Both the position numbers and the translations under genes were made by a program. Shown piece by piece: positions 53,064 through 64,000 of a stretch of DNA of 64,000 nt; the stretch's first letter is position 1, and every line of letters starts with the position of its first letter. Source of the stretch: Symsagittifera roscoffensis (lineage: Eukaryota > Xenacoelomorpha > Acoela > Convolutidae). The notes beneath the pieces are model-generated. The model made no database searches and was not told where the DNA came from. It saw nothing but the letters and a program-made list of their open reading frames with translations. The DNA lies in contig NC_087066.1 in NCBI RefSeq assembly GCF_963678635.1, positions 7,221,954 to 7,285,953 of the forward strand, given 5' to 3'.

Positions 53064-53296
53064 AACTGTTTGGACATTTGTCGTAGAGTGTAGATCGTGC
53101 TGGAATCCAAGTGTCGTGAATGTATTGTCTGTAAGAAGTTGGCGAGGTCCTTGTAGCTTCTGGTATGTCGTAGATTGGGGCCGCTGATGGCGTCGAGTCG
53201 TCGAAGGAAGGATGTAACTATCTTCGTCGGGTTACCAAAGTCGTTTTCCAGTCGCTGAAGGGCTGCGTCATACATTGCTCCATTGCATCCATATCC
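53033..53296 (-). pseudogene. BEL/Pao Gag core continuation
   Basis: Same frame as the 587-codon Gag ORF across its TGA. GYGCNGAMYDAALQRLENDFG and FLRRLDAISGPN match the second half of the DUF1759 core. The frame ends at 53033; the protein continues in another frame from 53063 (overlap ~30 bases). Confidence 0.85.
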
Positions 53297-55060
53297 TCAA
53301 ATGAGAGATTTGGCATCTCCGGATACAAGTTTCTGCAGATGTGTCATCGTTTCCGAGTTTGTCATGTCGGTGCTGTTGATGGTTGCGTTGAACAGTCCTA
53401 TCCAATCTAACCATTGTTCAGGTTCTCCGTCGAATATGAATGGTTTGACAATGGGCACTGATTTCCTGAATGTCTTCGAGATCGTTTGATGATGGTTGTG
53501 GTCTGTCGGTGCTGTTCCAAGGTTGGTCGGAATCGGAAAATAAGTCGGCTGGTTCTGATGTGCTGCATGTTGATGTGCTGCATGTTGATGGACTGCATGT
53601 TGATGAGGGGGAGGTCGGTTGATATTTGGGTGAGTTGTTCCTGTTGGTCCCCTGCAGCCTGCATGAGTGAAGGCTGTTGTTGATGATGTTGGCATGTTCG
53701 TAGGGTTGTATGCTGTCGTGGTTCCCAGAAATCCTTCCTGGTACGATCGTATGGCAGGTTGTGTACATTGGTGAGTCATGGTGGGCTGGCTGGAGGTCCA
53801 ATTTGTTGCTGTTCGTTGATCTCCTTGGTTTGTTGGCAGTAGTGCTGGTTGTGCTGGTATCGGTACTCCGTTGATGTTTGTGATACCCTTAGCTGTCGTC
53901 TGGTGTCCACTGAACACGTTGGTGGGGGGATGATTGGTTGAATTCTGATTTCCAATCGTCAAGATGGGTCTAAAGGCGCTATTCGGATTATGTGTCCTCT
54001 GTTGCTGACTTGGAGGCTGGTATAGTCCATGTGGGGGGTTAGCTGTCTGGGGAGCAAGAATTGGGTGTGTGATTTGCTGTCCAATCATTTGACTCTGAGC
54101 TGCTTTTGAAGTTGCTGTCGGAAGAAATATTGGCGCTGAAACATTTCTTTGTTGGGTTGCTGGTGCGTTCATCTGCTGATTGAAAACTTGGATTTGAGTT
54201 CCAGGGTTGGAGTGCGGTGACGTTTCATGAAGTTGAGCTTCTGAGTTCGGTCTTTGTCCCACTGTTGCTGTCAATTGCTGATTGTCGATTTGGAGTTGAG
54301 TTCCATTGTTCAATTCTATAGTCGTTCCTTGAAGTTGAGCTTCTGGGTGGTTCGGAACAAGGTTTGAACTTTGTGACAAGTCGGCGTTCGGCTGCTGCAA
54401 TGAGAGGTTTGACTGAGGATGGAGGTGAGTTCCATGGGCAGTTTGAGTTCCAAGAGTTTCTGTTTGTTGTTGATGAATGCGATAATCCAAGGTATTGGCG
54501 TCGCTGTTAGATCCGGGGCGAAGTAGGAGTCCTGAATTGTCCTGGGCGGAATTTGATCTGTGGTTTGAAGTAGCGTTTAAGATTGCTGGCAATCCTGAAA
54601 ATTGTGGCAAATCGTCCGGGGTGTCCTGGTCCATGGTGACGTTTTGTGTAGTGGTACTACGGGTTAAACTTTCCGTTTGGCGTCGAAGGGGAAGATTTTC
54701 CAAGGCTTGTCGTATTATTGAAGGCGTCGAGACGTTGCTGGCTACTCGTGATGAGTTTAAAGAAGACGTGGCAGTGTTGTTGAGGGTACGCTCGTATCGT
54801 TTTGATCGTAGTTGGATCGTTCGGTACAAAACTTTCAAAGTTTTCAATCGTTCAATGATTGAGTCTTGCTGGTCCGTTCCGGTGCGTATTATCTTGACTG
54901 CTTCGTTATTGGCATCGTCAAGCATGCTCTTCAATTCCATTAAGAAATCGTTTATGATCTGTACTTCGTCGGAATCGCTTATGGCTTGGTTAATTGCTTT
55001 TGCTAAAATTTCTACGTCTGTTTCTATGACTTTAAAAACAGCATCATAGGTTGAATTCAT
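53297..55060 (-). pseudogene. BEL/Pao Gag N-terminal part (587 codons)
   Basis: ATG at 55060, 280 bases inside the 5' LTR. Residues 1-130 are helical (DDANNEAVKIIRTG, RLKTLKVLYRTIQLR). Residues ~140-520 are Gln/Asn/Thr/Pro-rich and low-complexity, with repeated HQHA units. The C-terminus (FIFDGEPEQWLDWIGLFNAT) is the start of the DUF1759-type Gag core of Pao elements. A TGA at 53299-53297 stops the frame inside the core. The same frame reopens directly (GYGCNGAMYDAALQRL), so this is a point lesion. Another frame break follows near 53040. Confidence 0.88.
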
Positions 55061-55340
55061 TTTTAATTGACTTTGTCTCCTAAACTTAATTCACTTTTTG
55101 ACCTGTCAGACAAAATGTAAAATGTATGTAATTCCTTTGATTACATGGAACCCTCGCAATTGTATTGTAACAAAAAAAATGACTTTGAGTTTTTTTTTTC
55201 TTTGGAACTTACAATCCAAAAAAAAAGAAAAAAAAAGTAAACAATTTGATTGGTTAGTATAAGGATGGGTTCGTTGATTTTTCAAACAAAAAAAAAACCT
55301 TGGTTTCGGTTGCTTTGTTTTAAAAACTATTGTGCGCCAA

Positions 55341-55529
55341 TGACAATGGCAATACTTTTTGGGTGATTAAGATTCCAATTTCAAATCGTAGTTTAGTTGT
55401 TTCTTTTTTTAAAATGATTTCTTTTGATTTTTGAGTTTTGAGTCTTTTTTACTAATTTGGCGGCATATTCATGTCGAAATTGTGGCAAAATTAGGTTCGG
55501 CAAAGAATAAAGTTCAAATGTTGTAGAAA
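55341..55529 (-). repeat. BEL/Pao 5' LTR
   Basis: 189 bp, matching the 3' LTR with a few changes. The terminal TG is mutated to TT in the sense orientation (TTTCTACAAC). Small T-run length differences account for the size. Confidence 0.93.
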
Positions 55530-55534
55530 TTGAC

Positions 55535-58500
55535 AAAATGGTTTTAGCCAAAAGTTGTCAGTGGCTGAGCAATCAATTGCTTACCCTACATGTTTATCTT
55601 GCAAGTAGTGAGTAGTGGGCTCCGCTATCTTTTCACTTTTTTAATTACAGAAATGATAAAAAAAAAGATCATTTGGAGAATCACAGGAGGTGGTTGCTGA
55701 CTCTTAAACAGTATCAGAGTTTGCATTGGAGCAATTGTTTCCCACTGCAAGCCACAAAGGTTGGTTTTGTTCATAACAAGCAAACTTAAGGAAACTGCAA
55801 GAGATGGAGTTAGAATCAGATAATTTCAGTCCATTAATTATGCAAAATTTTGTATCTATTGCTTTTGTACTTAACGATGATGTAATTTGCATGATTACAA
55901 TCAAGTTTCTCATTTCCAAAGTGTATGTTTTTTGAGACTATTAAGTGCAACAAAACCACTTTGATGGCTCTCTGAGCCCTAAGCCCTCTTATCAAAGTCG
56001 CCTTCCATGGCTCGTCGCTTTAACAGGGGTTCTCATTATACTCTTAACCATTAAACGGCCAGACCTGAGAGTTTTTTTCCAAGAAGCACGAATCTTTAAG
56101 TGTAGCAACTTGCCTGGCTACCCACCTTACGAATCCGAGCTTTTTAAAAATCACCGGTATTTAAACCGTCCTATTGCATCATATGTTCCACAGTGCTATA
56201 ACCATTGTGGCGTCCCCAAAAAATAGCTTTTAACAATCATCAAGGGATCCTTTCACAACACTCAAGGCTCTCCACTAACGCCGGAGGGATGAGAATAACA
56301 GTCGTCTCTATTCGAAGACCTGTAATACAACAATTGGCGCAATTCGGTGGCATCAAAGACAGTATCCGAAGAGGGCAAGCGCAATACAAAAATGCTGGAA
56401 GACCCCCCAGGTTTACACTTGCGTAAGCAAGGCTCTCCAAGGTTCGCAGTTTTGTCTCTTAAGTACTGGGCAAGGCGTTTTGTGTTGTTAGCAGATGAGA
56501 ACTCGTTTGATGAACTACTGGTGACATATCAGAAGCGGAAGTAAAGCGACTCCTATATAACTTTATATCGTTTTGGCAATAGGAAGTAAAAATACCAGCC
56601 AAAGAGCTCAAAACTTAGACCCCATTAGATCCGATTAATGCGGACCCCACCGCTAAGGACTACACCACACTAGGAGGTGTCGCAATGAAGGATCCAACTT
56701 CGAGAAAGCTCATTTTAGCAATCATCAGCAGATCTTGTAGAACTCAGTTCCCGCACCCCTGGTCTCGACAAGCGCAGAGGTGGGGACTGTGTTCTGGAAG
56801 CGGTAGTGTGTTCTCAAAATCAGGACACAACCATATTTCAGAAGAGCGATGGGACAAAGAATTTCAGTATTCATTGAGATGCTGAAAATTGAAAATCAAA
56901 AGCATGGTTTTTATTGAATTGGATTCTGGTTACGGTTTTAAACACAGCGTGAATCTAAAATGGGTTTAAAAAATTAGATTGCCGATTGGAATAGCTGTTG
57001 GATACTACCAAATAACGATCATTCCGTATTAAAAATATTCTCTGTTTCGGTTAATCTGGGCTAACAAGATGTTGTAATGAATTCGTTGAACCTGTTCGCG
57101 GGCAAACCTGATTAGATTACATTTTTTGTTATGTTATTTGAAACGTTCTAGTATCTCTTTTAAGTATTGGCATTTGAAGTGGGGAAATTGATCGGGGCTT
57201 TCGTGTAGCTGCCGGATGCTTTGGGGACTGTTCTTTTGTCAGAAGGTTAGTTTGAACGAAAAATATTTTAGCCAATTAAAATACTATGGAATCAATCTCA
57301 ATTCTTTTGTTACACAAATTTTATAAAAAGTAATAATTTCTTAGGCTCATCATTGAGAAAAGACAAATTTTATATAGTTTGCGATTTAAATTCAAGATTG
57401 GAGGAACACAGTTAGACCATATGACCCGTTTTGGTGATTAAATTGATTTTCTGCTAATTTCGTTGATCGGATGTTTTGTCACGCGGGGTTTCCCACAGAT
57501 GCCTCAGAGGTGTTAATTTAGTGACAAAATGTGCATTTGTATCTTTATTTAATTCCCCTTTTCAAGTCTACTCTTATCAAGGTAATCATGTGGCTTCAAA
57601 AAAGGAGGAACATATTCCTCTGGTCCATTATCACCAGAATACAATCTATCTATAGTCACATTACTCGAGCAATTAAATAAGGAACAAAAAACAGGTAACG
57701 ACGTTTAGAGCTATTTTTGGGTTCATACTTTTCTGAGTTATCATTTATAGCTATTTTTGATGTTTTGCTTCTATTCCCGATATGAAAAATTGAACCAGAT
57801 TATTTTTTGGGACTCATGCTTTTTGAGCATACGAAATTCTGCAACAAAAAGCCACCCCTCATTTAACAAAAAACGCTTATGCTATAGAAAAAAATAGAAT
57901 CGCATGTGATTTTTGTGAAATGGTCAAAAACATTCAGAAACGGGATTTTGACTCGTCAATTTTGCATTTTAATTGACTCGTCAATTGAATTTTTTAAAAT
58001 GTTTTGCAGGAATTGAGTAATCGAATTTCCTCTATTTAAAAAAAAAAATTCGCTCATTCCTCGGGAAATTCCCCTCACTGACAAAAACTCTGCATTTGTA
58101 TTGAATATCATCAAAATCAGCCCAGCGTCCATTAGATAACGAACTCGCTACTTGTTAGTTTATTATCAAGTTACTGATCTGAACTGCCTTCGAAAAAGTA
58201 TCGAATTCGTTTATAACTGGTTTGTTCGCAGGTTTATGACTATTACCACTGCGAGGTATTTAGATACATTATCCACCATCAAAGGTGACGATTGGTTCAA
58301 CCACGTAGCATACAGGACGTTATATTGACCTATGATCCTATTCGGCCTGGTTTAATTCAGCGATTAAATGGACATATTTGAGATAAATTTAGCTTAAAAC
58401 TATTTGAGTCATTTTGTTCAGAGAACTTCTAAATTTAGATTAACGGAATATTTTCCCAAACGGTAAGATGTCAGTTTTTATTCAACTCTTTTCTGTTTGT

Positions 58501-58762
58501 GAATAATATTGTAATTGGCAATAAAAAGTTGTTTCCAATTTCAAAATAACCTATTCTGAGAAGTTTTTTTTTTTTCTACTTTTTTGTTTTATCACTCAAT
58601 GAAACCTCCTCAGGAAAGGGAAATTTGAAAAAGGAAAAAATTTTTCATCGCCAATAAAGATTTTCCAGAAATATCGCTTTTCGTGAAGTTTAAGCAAATT
58701 AATTTTGAGATTTTTTTACCTTTTCAAATAATTCACCTACTGAATCTTTAATTGTAAAAAAG
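55535..58762. other. AT-rich spacer, no gene recognised
   Basis: At 55945-56885 there are three short + strand frames (up to 93 codons) with mixed composition. Examples are LPGYPPYESELFKNHRYLNRP and KYWARRFVLLADENSFDELL. They lie in different frames and may be pieces of one decayed coding sequence, which I cannot identify. The remainder is featureless. Confidence 0.45.
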
Positions 58763-59212
58763 ATGCAAATCATGGATATTTCCGAAAGGGATCTTCAATG
58801 TTTTCAAAACTTCTTGCGTCCTTTATTTGAAAATGACCAAATTGTTTTACTGAGTTCTCTGAAACTCTTTTATGGCCCATTTTTGGCATCAAATTTATGG
58901 CGTTTTAGAGAACTCGGAAAACCAATTTGGTCAAGTAAAGACGAAGTAAAAGACGAAAGTAGTTTTGATGTAGATTTAGGGGATTTCTTCTCTAGGTTCG
59001 TTCTCTCTTTCCTAACGACACCGCAAAGTCGTCCCTTGGGTAGTGAATTCAGTGGGGCGACCGAGATTCACTACTATCTACAATCCCGAAAGGGTTATTT
59101 TGGTGGCAACAATTCTGTATTGTATTATGTTGCTTGCCCCTCTGTGCATTGCTCTTCGGCTGTCTTGTCTCGTCTACTCGATACAATCGCAAGAATTTCA
59201 ATGATGAATTAA
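58763..59212 (+). CDS. Orphan ORF, 149 codons, unknown
   Basis: ATG at 58763 and stop at 59212 in AT-rich surroundings. This length is longer than expected by chance. The product is acidic in the middle (SKDEVKDESSFDVDLGDFF) with hydrophobic segments (QIVLLSSLKLFYGPFLASNLW) and four Cys/His near the end (YYVACPSVHCSSAV). No family recognised, no signal peptide. It could be an exon, a small gene or a mobile-element remnant. Confidence 0.35.
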   Translation: MQIMDISERDLQCFQNFLRPLFENDQIVLLSSLKLFYGPFLASNLWRFRELGKPIWSSKDEVKDESSFDVDLGDFFSRFVLSFLTTPQSRPLGSEFSGATEIHYYLQSRKGYFGGNNSVLYYVACPSVHCSSAVLSRLLDTIARISMMN

Positions 59213-61300
59213 TTTAAATGATTATATGTCCAATTACAGAAGGCTCTGAGTGGCCTGGATATAATTTACTAAACAAGTCAAAAGGAAAGGGTCCGCGATT
59301 TATCGGCCAAATTGCCTAATTGCAATTTACTTCCAACTAACTCCTTTAACACTAACTATTCTCTCTCTCTAGAGAATCTCTGATGAGAACTAACTATCTA
59401 CTGGTCTCTTACTCCGAGAACCAATTACCTGACTAACTAGCAATAATTACTCTCTAACTAACGGAGAACCAACAATACTCTATCTCAGTATCAATTGCTC
59501 TCTTCTCTGATTGAGAACCATTTACTCTTAATAAAAGTTAACAATTGTTCTGACTCTTACAGGCTATCCGGTACCCTCCAATTCCTTATCTCTCTTTACA
59601 CTTAGTTTTAGTTAAGTCACGCCATTCCCTATCAGTCCTGACATTCGCCTAAATCACCTGACCGCTTATGTTTTAAGGCTATATCCCTCCCCTGTCACTT
59701 CTGCCACGTGCCAACTTCGGTTTCTTTTATCAATCTTTTCACGCTTATTAGATACCCAGTATGCGGTAGCTGTCCCAATTTGACCAAGCAAACAAATGTC
59801 GTACGATTCTAATCATCTAGTTCTTGACCTCTGTAACTTCAGCCCTCGAGTTCAACTGAACCTCCAAACCATGCTATGTTTACTCAGTGATCCTCCCAAG
59901 GTCTTTATTTTAATTATCCCGTTAACGTTCCGACCTCCCAAGGCTATGGAGAGACCCTTTCCATGGGTTAGCTAATTTATTCCAAGCATCTAAAATTTCT
60001 CTCTGTACTCTATTCCAATCCCGACCTTCTAGCTATCAGGGGAACGTAATTCGCTTATTAGGGGTCGAGTTGGGCCAGAAAACCACCTCCGGGGAGCTAA
60101 ATAACCTCCCCGTCCTTTCATATTATTTAGTTAACTTAACTCTCATGCCGCGGTCCGATTACTATCAATTTCTTCTGGGACTACTTTTCTTTAGTCTAAT
60201 TGAATTGCTATTAATAGATCATTCGCCAAGTTAAACTGAACCCAATAATTACCAAGTCCATTTTAAATTAAATCCACTACTCCAAGGTTGCAATTTAAAA
60301 GCTATATCTCTATCAGCTTCTGCTCTACTTCCCAATATATAAGTTTTCCCCCCAATTTTTAGCGAGGTGACCCATTCTCATTTCCAGGCGTTGGGCTGGT
60401 GAATACGCCATATTCCGGTGTTAATATTGGGGCTTTCCATGCAATTTGGTCCTAAGCGCCCAAAGGTCAATTTGAGGTCACCCCGGGGTCACCCGGGGTC
60501 AATCTTCCACATTCGGGTTTAAAATCTCATAGGGGCCCTACCTACCAAGCTTCATCCATATCTCGTTAATAATTCCCAATTTATCCCTTTTCTAAGGTCC
60601 ATTATCACTTTTCCCGGGGAAAAGCTATTAACACCGGAAGGAGTCGCCGGAGGGGTTTCAATCACTGTGGGTCTTTTTTCGGGGATGAGTTGTAGTATTT
60701 GCCCTCGCTCATTATTTTGCGTAAATTGCCACTTCCAGTTTAAGGGGTGGTTTTCCAAAGTGCTAATAACTTTCGGTACAACCGCTGGATTTGGTTCAAA
60801 TTATAACACAAGATGTATCTTGCCACTACCTATGCAATCCCAAAGTTTTAGCTTCCTGAGTTCAGTAGGGTCCGAGAAACGACTCCCAGAAGTCAAGTCG
60901 GGTGGGGTCTATTTGAATAGGGCACAGCACCGGAAGTAGGAGTCCAAGGGGTCAGGGTTTTAAACTTAAGCTTCCCTCAACTAGGTCTATAACATACTAT
61001 ATTTTGGTTCCAACCCGACCTCTAGTTACCGTGTTCTGACGGCAATTTGCACTTCCGGGAACCGTTATCATTTGGGGCCGGGGAATCCGAGGGTTATGGA
61101 TTTATGCATGCCCGGGTCAAATCATCTCTAATATTCTTCCTATGAGTTTCATAAACCTAGCCACTGTAGTTCCCATTTGGGTGGGGGTTTTGCAGATTTT
61201 ACTTCCTCTGCATTTTCTGGCATAGGAGGGACGATATTTTCGAAGATTGAACTATTTCGATTTTTACCCTTTGTTTGCTGTACTACTTTACTTAATGACG
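59213..61300. other. Non-coding flank of the integrase array
   Basis: At 59350-59530 loose repeats of ACTCTCT...GAGAACCA(A/T)T occur about every 50-60 bases. Near 60478 a short GGGGTCACCC palindrome sits in CCCCGGGGTCACCCGGGGTC. No reading frame is convincing. On the minus strand it lies downstream of the integrase fragments, so it may be 3' UTR or LTR of that element; no direct repeat proves it. Confidence 0.4.
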
Positions 61301-62654
61301 AATCAATCTTACGCTCAGATTACTATAGCATGTAATACAATAGAATCACCAATTCTACAGTCTTCCCTTCTAGTCTATTATTCTCCCGAATAATGCTAAC
61401 GACAAAGTTTCAACTTACTGTCTTTCTACCAAACTTGATTAGCCCTATCTAATGCCTCATCTTTTCATAATTCTTCCTAGTTTCCGAGTTACATTTCCTC
61501 AAACAAAATCGAGGACCCTTCAGTCGGTCCCCATATGAATAATCAGATTCCACTAGTAAGCACTATTTGTTACAGAAATTCTAACTTGGGGACTTAACTG
61601 CTAATAAATTTACACCTCGCAGTGCGACCCACCCTGTTTTCTAAAAGCAGCTAATGCTTAACAATAACGCAATATTCAGCAATACCCTGAGGTGGGAATG
61701 CACTAAGATCTTGAACAAACACATATGAGCTGAGCGAAAAAGTTTTCGAAAAACTAGTTTTAACTCACAAATTCATAGATTCCAAACCTAACTGGAGGCC
61801 TCCTTTCTCGAACTGGTCTACCCACATCTGTTGTCCCCTTTCCATCACAGGATCAACCATCGCTGGCTCACCCGGAAGTCTGCCTTCAGCTTCGCTGGGG
61901 AGATTCGCGGGCTCTTCGTCTCTTCTGGCTTCAATCTTCGTTGCGTCGTATGTCGCCACCCCGTCGCTCTGTCGTCGCAAGCCTCCGTTTCTCCCAAGAG
62001 TGGTTACTGTTGGTTCCGCTGATCTTTGATTTTGCAGCGGAACTCTTCTCGAGATATCGGGCCTTGGGCCTGGGTCGTGATTGAATCCCTCCCTGTTGTC
62101 TGTCCAAAACGCCTCGTCTTCAACGTGCATCTCAGAAGCATCAAAAAAATTTAGCTGACCGGTAGGGTGTTGGTCGCTTCCTTGCAAGTGTTTCCTCTGG
62201 TCACAGGGTCTCCTCATCATAACGTTTCAACATGTCAAAATGCAGAAATCTCACCATACTCGGATTGGACACCTTTGACAAATTGTACCTGACTTCGGAC
62301 AACCTGGCCATCACCACATATGGTACTTCCCACAGGTCAAAAATTTCGTCGACTTACTTGTCTCATGTGACCACACCCAGACCTTGTCACCACTCGCGTA
62401 GGGTTCCCCGTGAAATTCCTTCCAGTAATAGTTTTTTTGTCGACGCTGGTCTGTCCCGAGTAGTTCTCTTGCGCTGCTGTGTGCGTCTCGGAACTGTTCG
62501 TCTAGGCATTCGGCAAAATCATCCTTCATCATCAGTTCTTCATGAGGTTTTGCGTAGAACAGATCAACTGGATATTGGAACTCCTCGCCATGCACCATAA
62601 AGAACGGCGTAGCTCCCGTTTTCCAATTCACTGTCGTGTTGTACACAACACGAC
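61301..62654. repeat. 1,354-bp tandem unit 1, with Gypsy integrase end
   Basis: AATCAATCTTACGCTCAG begins here and again at 62655. All landmarks repeat at +1,354 (for example ATGTCAAAATGCAGAAATCTCACC at 62231 and 63585, in part). The copies differ by scattered substitutions. The unit's right edge holds TCGTGTTGT and ACAACACGA facing each other. Confidence 0.93.
62225..62646 (-). pseudogene. Gypsy integrase C-terminal fragment, unit 1
   Basis: On the minus strand: YNTTVNWKTGATPFFMVHG, then HEELMMKDDFAECLDEQFRDA, GDKVWVWSHET and, after a frameshift near 62330, DLWEVPYVVMARLSEVRYN and LHFDMLKRYDEETL. These are the end of the integrase core and its C-terminal domain. The TGA near 62208 after EETL probably replaces an Arg codon. 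No catalytic residues are present. Confidence 0.8.
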
Positions 62655-64000
62655 AATCAATCTTACGCTCAGGTTACTATAGCGTGTAATACTGTAGATT
62701 CACCAATTCTACAGTCTTCCCTTCTAGTCTATTATTCTCCCGAATAATGCTAATGACAAAGTTTCAACTTACTGTCTTTCTACCAAACTAGATTAGCCCT
62801 ATCTAATGCCTCATCTTTTCATAATTCTTCCTAATTTCCGAGTTACATTTCCTTAAACAAAATTGCAGACCCTTCAGTCGGTCCCCATATGAATAATCAG
62901 ATTCCACTAGTAAGCACTATTTGTTACAGAAATTCTAACTTGGGGACTTAACTGCTAATAAATTTACTCCTCGCAGTGCGACCCAACCTCTTTTCTAAAA
63001 GCAGCTAATGTTCAGCAATAACGCAATGTTCAGCAATACCCTGAGGTGGGATCGCACTAAGATTTTGAACAAGCACATATGAGCTGAGCGAAAAAGTGTT
63101 CGAAAAACTAGTTTTAACTCACAAATTCATCGATTCCAAACATAACTGGAGGCCTCTTCTCTCGAACTGGTCTACCCACATCTGTTGTCCCCTTTCCATC
63201 ACAGGATCAACCATCGCTGGCTCAACCGGAAGTCTACCTTCAGCTTCGCTGGGGAGATTCGCGGGCTCTTCGTCTCTTCTGGCTTCAATCTTCGTTGCGT
63301 CGTATGTCGCCACCCAGTCGCTCTGTCGTCGCAAGCCTCCGTTTCTCCCAAGAGTGGTTACTGTTGGTTCCGCTGATCTTTGGTTTTACAGCGGAACTCT
63401 TCTCGAGATATCGGGCCTTGGGCCTGGGTCGTGATTGAATCCCTCCCTGTTGTCTGTCCAAAACGCCTCGTCTTCAACGTGCATCTCCGAAGCATCAAAA
63501 AAATTTAGCTGACCGGTAGGGTGTTGGTCGCTTCCTTGCAAGTGTTTCCTCTGGTCACAGGGTCTCCTCATCATAACGTTTCAACATGTCAAAATGCAGA
63601 AATCTCACCTTACTCGGATTGGACACCTTTGACAAATTGTACCTGACTTCGGACAACCTGGCCATCACCACATATGGTACTTCCCACAGGTCAAAAATTT
63701 CGTCGACTTACTTGTCTCATGTGACCACACCCAGACCTTGTCACCACTCGCGTAGGGTTCCCCGTGAATTTCCTTCCAGTAATAGCTTTTTTGACGACGC
63801 TGGTCTGTCCCGAGTAGTTCTCTTGCGCTGCTGTGTGCGTCTCGGAACTGTTCGTCTTGGCATTTGGCAAAACCATCCTCACCCTCAGTTCTTCATGAGG
63901 TTTTGAGTAGAACAGATCAACTGGATGTTAGAACTCCTCTCTATGCACTATACAGAACGGCGTAGCTCCGGTTTTCCAATTCACTGTCGTGTTGTACACA
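62655..64000. repeat. 1,354-bp tandem unit 2, cut by window end
   Basis: Second unit. The window ends in GTCGTGTTGTACACA, the same junction sequence found at 62632-62647. The array therefore probably continues to the right. Confidence 0.9.
63579..64000 (-). pseudogene. Gypsy integrase C-terminal fragment, unit 2
   Basis: Same fragment as in unit 1, more decayed: extra indels near 63885 break the HEELM region. It ends at the window edge. Confidence 0.75.

Larger units (their letters stand above)
48270..55529 (-). mobile_element. BEL/Pao LTR retrotransposon, complete but decayed
   Basis: LTRs of ~190 bp lie at 48270-48460 and 55341-55529. They are flanked by a perfect 5-bp target-site duplication TTGAC (48265-48269 and 55530-55534). 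In the minus-strand sense, the 5' LTR ends CATTGTCA and one base later comes TGGCGCACAATAG, a plausible primer-binding site. A purine-rich run (AAATGGGCCCGG) precedes the 3' LTR. Coding order is Gag, zinc fingers, protease, RT, RNase H, integrase. Stops and frameshifts break it into five main frames. The domain set (DUF1759-like, DUF1758-like, A17-like, DUF5641-like) is typical of Pao. Confidence 0.95.

Noticed and set aside
61765-62220. 151-codon minus-strand ORF with MMRRPCDQRKHLQGSDQ
   Set aside because: It begins out of frame over the end of the integrase fragment and continues into its 3' flank. The homologous reading is the neighbouring frame.
1-64000. CRISPR arrays, bacterial operons, ribosome binding sites
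   Set aside because: Intron-containing host gene and retroelement content show this is eukaryotic DNA; the tandem repeats lack spacer structure.

Overview
This is a eukaryotic, animal-type window. It has long AT-rich non-coding stretches, short exons with GT-AG introns, and several kinds of retroelement. The one clear host gene is a MITF/TFEB-family bHLH transcription factor (39660-43097, + strand, seven exons seen). Its divergence from insect and vertebrate relatives, together with the BEL/Pao and Ty3/Gypsy-type elements, points to an invertebrate. I cannot name the species.

Layout, left to right. (1) 1-5667: the 5' end of a minus-strand Gypsy-like element, with gag running off the left edge and a 3.4-kb leader carrying a 14-bp minisatellite. 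An LTR-like edge lies near 5150. (2) 5668-9342: a 1,783-bp tandem duplication holding LTR-like sequence and a decayed retroelement coding tail. A more diverged relative and two hairpins follow up to 10528. (3) 10529-35118: the main object, a ~24.6-kb LTR retrotransposon on the + strand bounded by ~1-kb direct repeats that differ by only about 2%. It holds a 2.9-kb leader full of TCCGGA hairpin motifs, then gag, protease, RT, RNase H, integrase and a C-terminal macrodomain-like segment. A ~400-bp gap follows, then a second 9-kb coding module (24367-33302) unlike any usual retroelement gene. That module begins with a coiled coil and an SGNH/GDSL hydrolase fold; the rest I do not recognise. Frameshifts and stops interrupt both modules. 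(4) 35285-36055: a near-perfect 159-bp palindrome and a small DNA transposon with a 10-bp target-site duplication. (5) 36056-39659: AT-rich DNA with diverged tandem repeats upstream of, or in an intron of, the MITF-like gene. (6) 43098-48264: 3' flank with no other gene seen. (7) 48265-55534: a complete but decayed BEL/Pao element, minus strand, with short LTRs and a 5-bp target-site duplication. (8) 55535-61300: mostly featureless, with one orphan 149-codon ORF. (9) 61301-64000: a tandem array of 1,354-bp units, each ending in a Gypsy integrase C-terminus on the minus strand.

In the giant element the first module would supply particle formation, reverse transcription and integration. The second module sits where a retrovirus or errantivirus keeps env, but shows no env features. 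A strong splice donor in the leader and a pyrimidine-rich acceptor before the second module suggest, by inference only, a spliced subgenomic mRNA. All domain names come from motif reading, without any database search.
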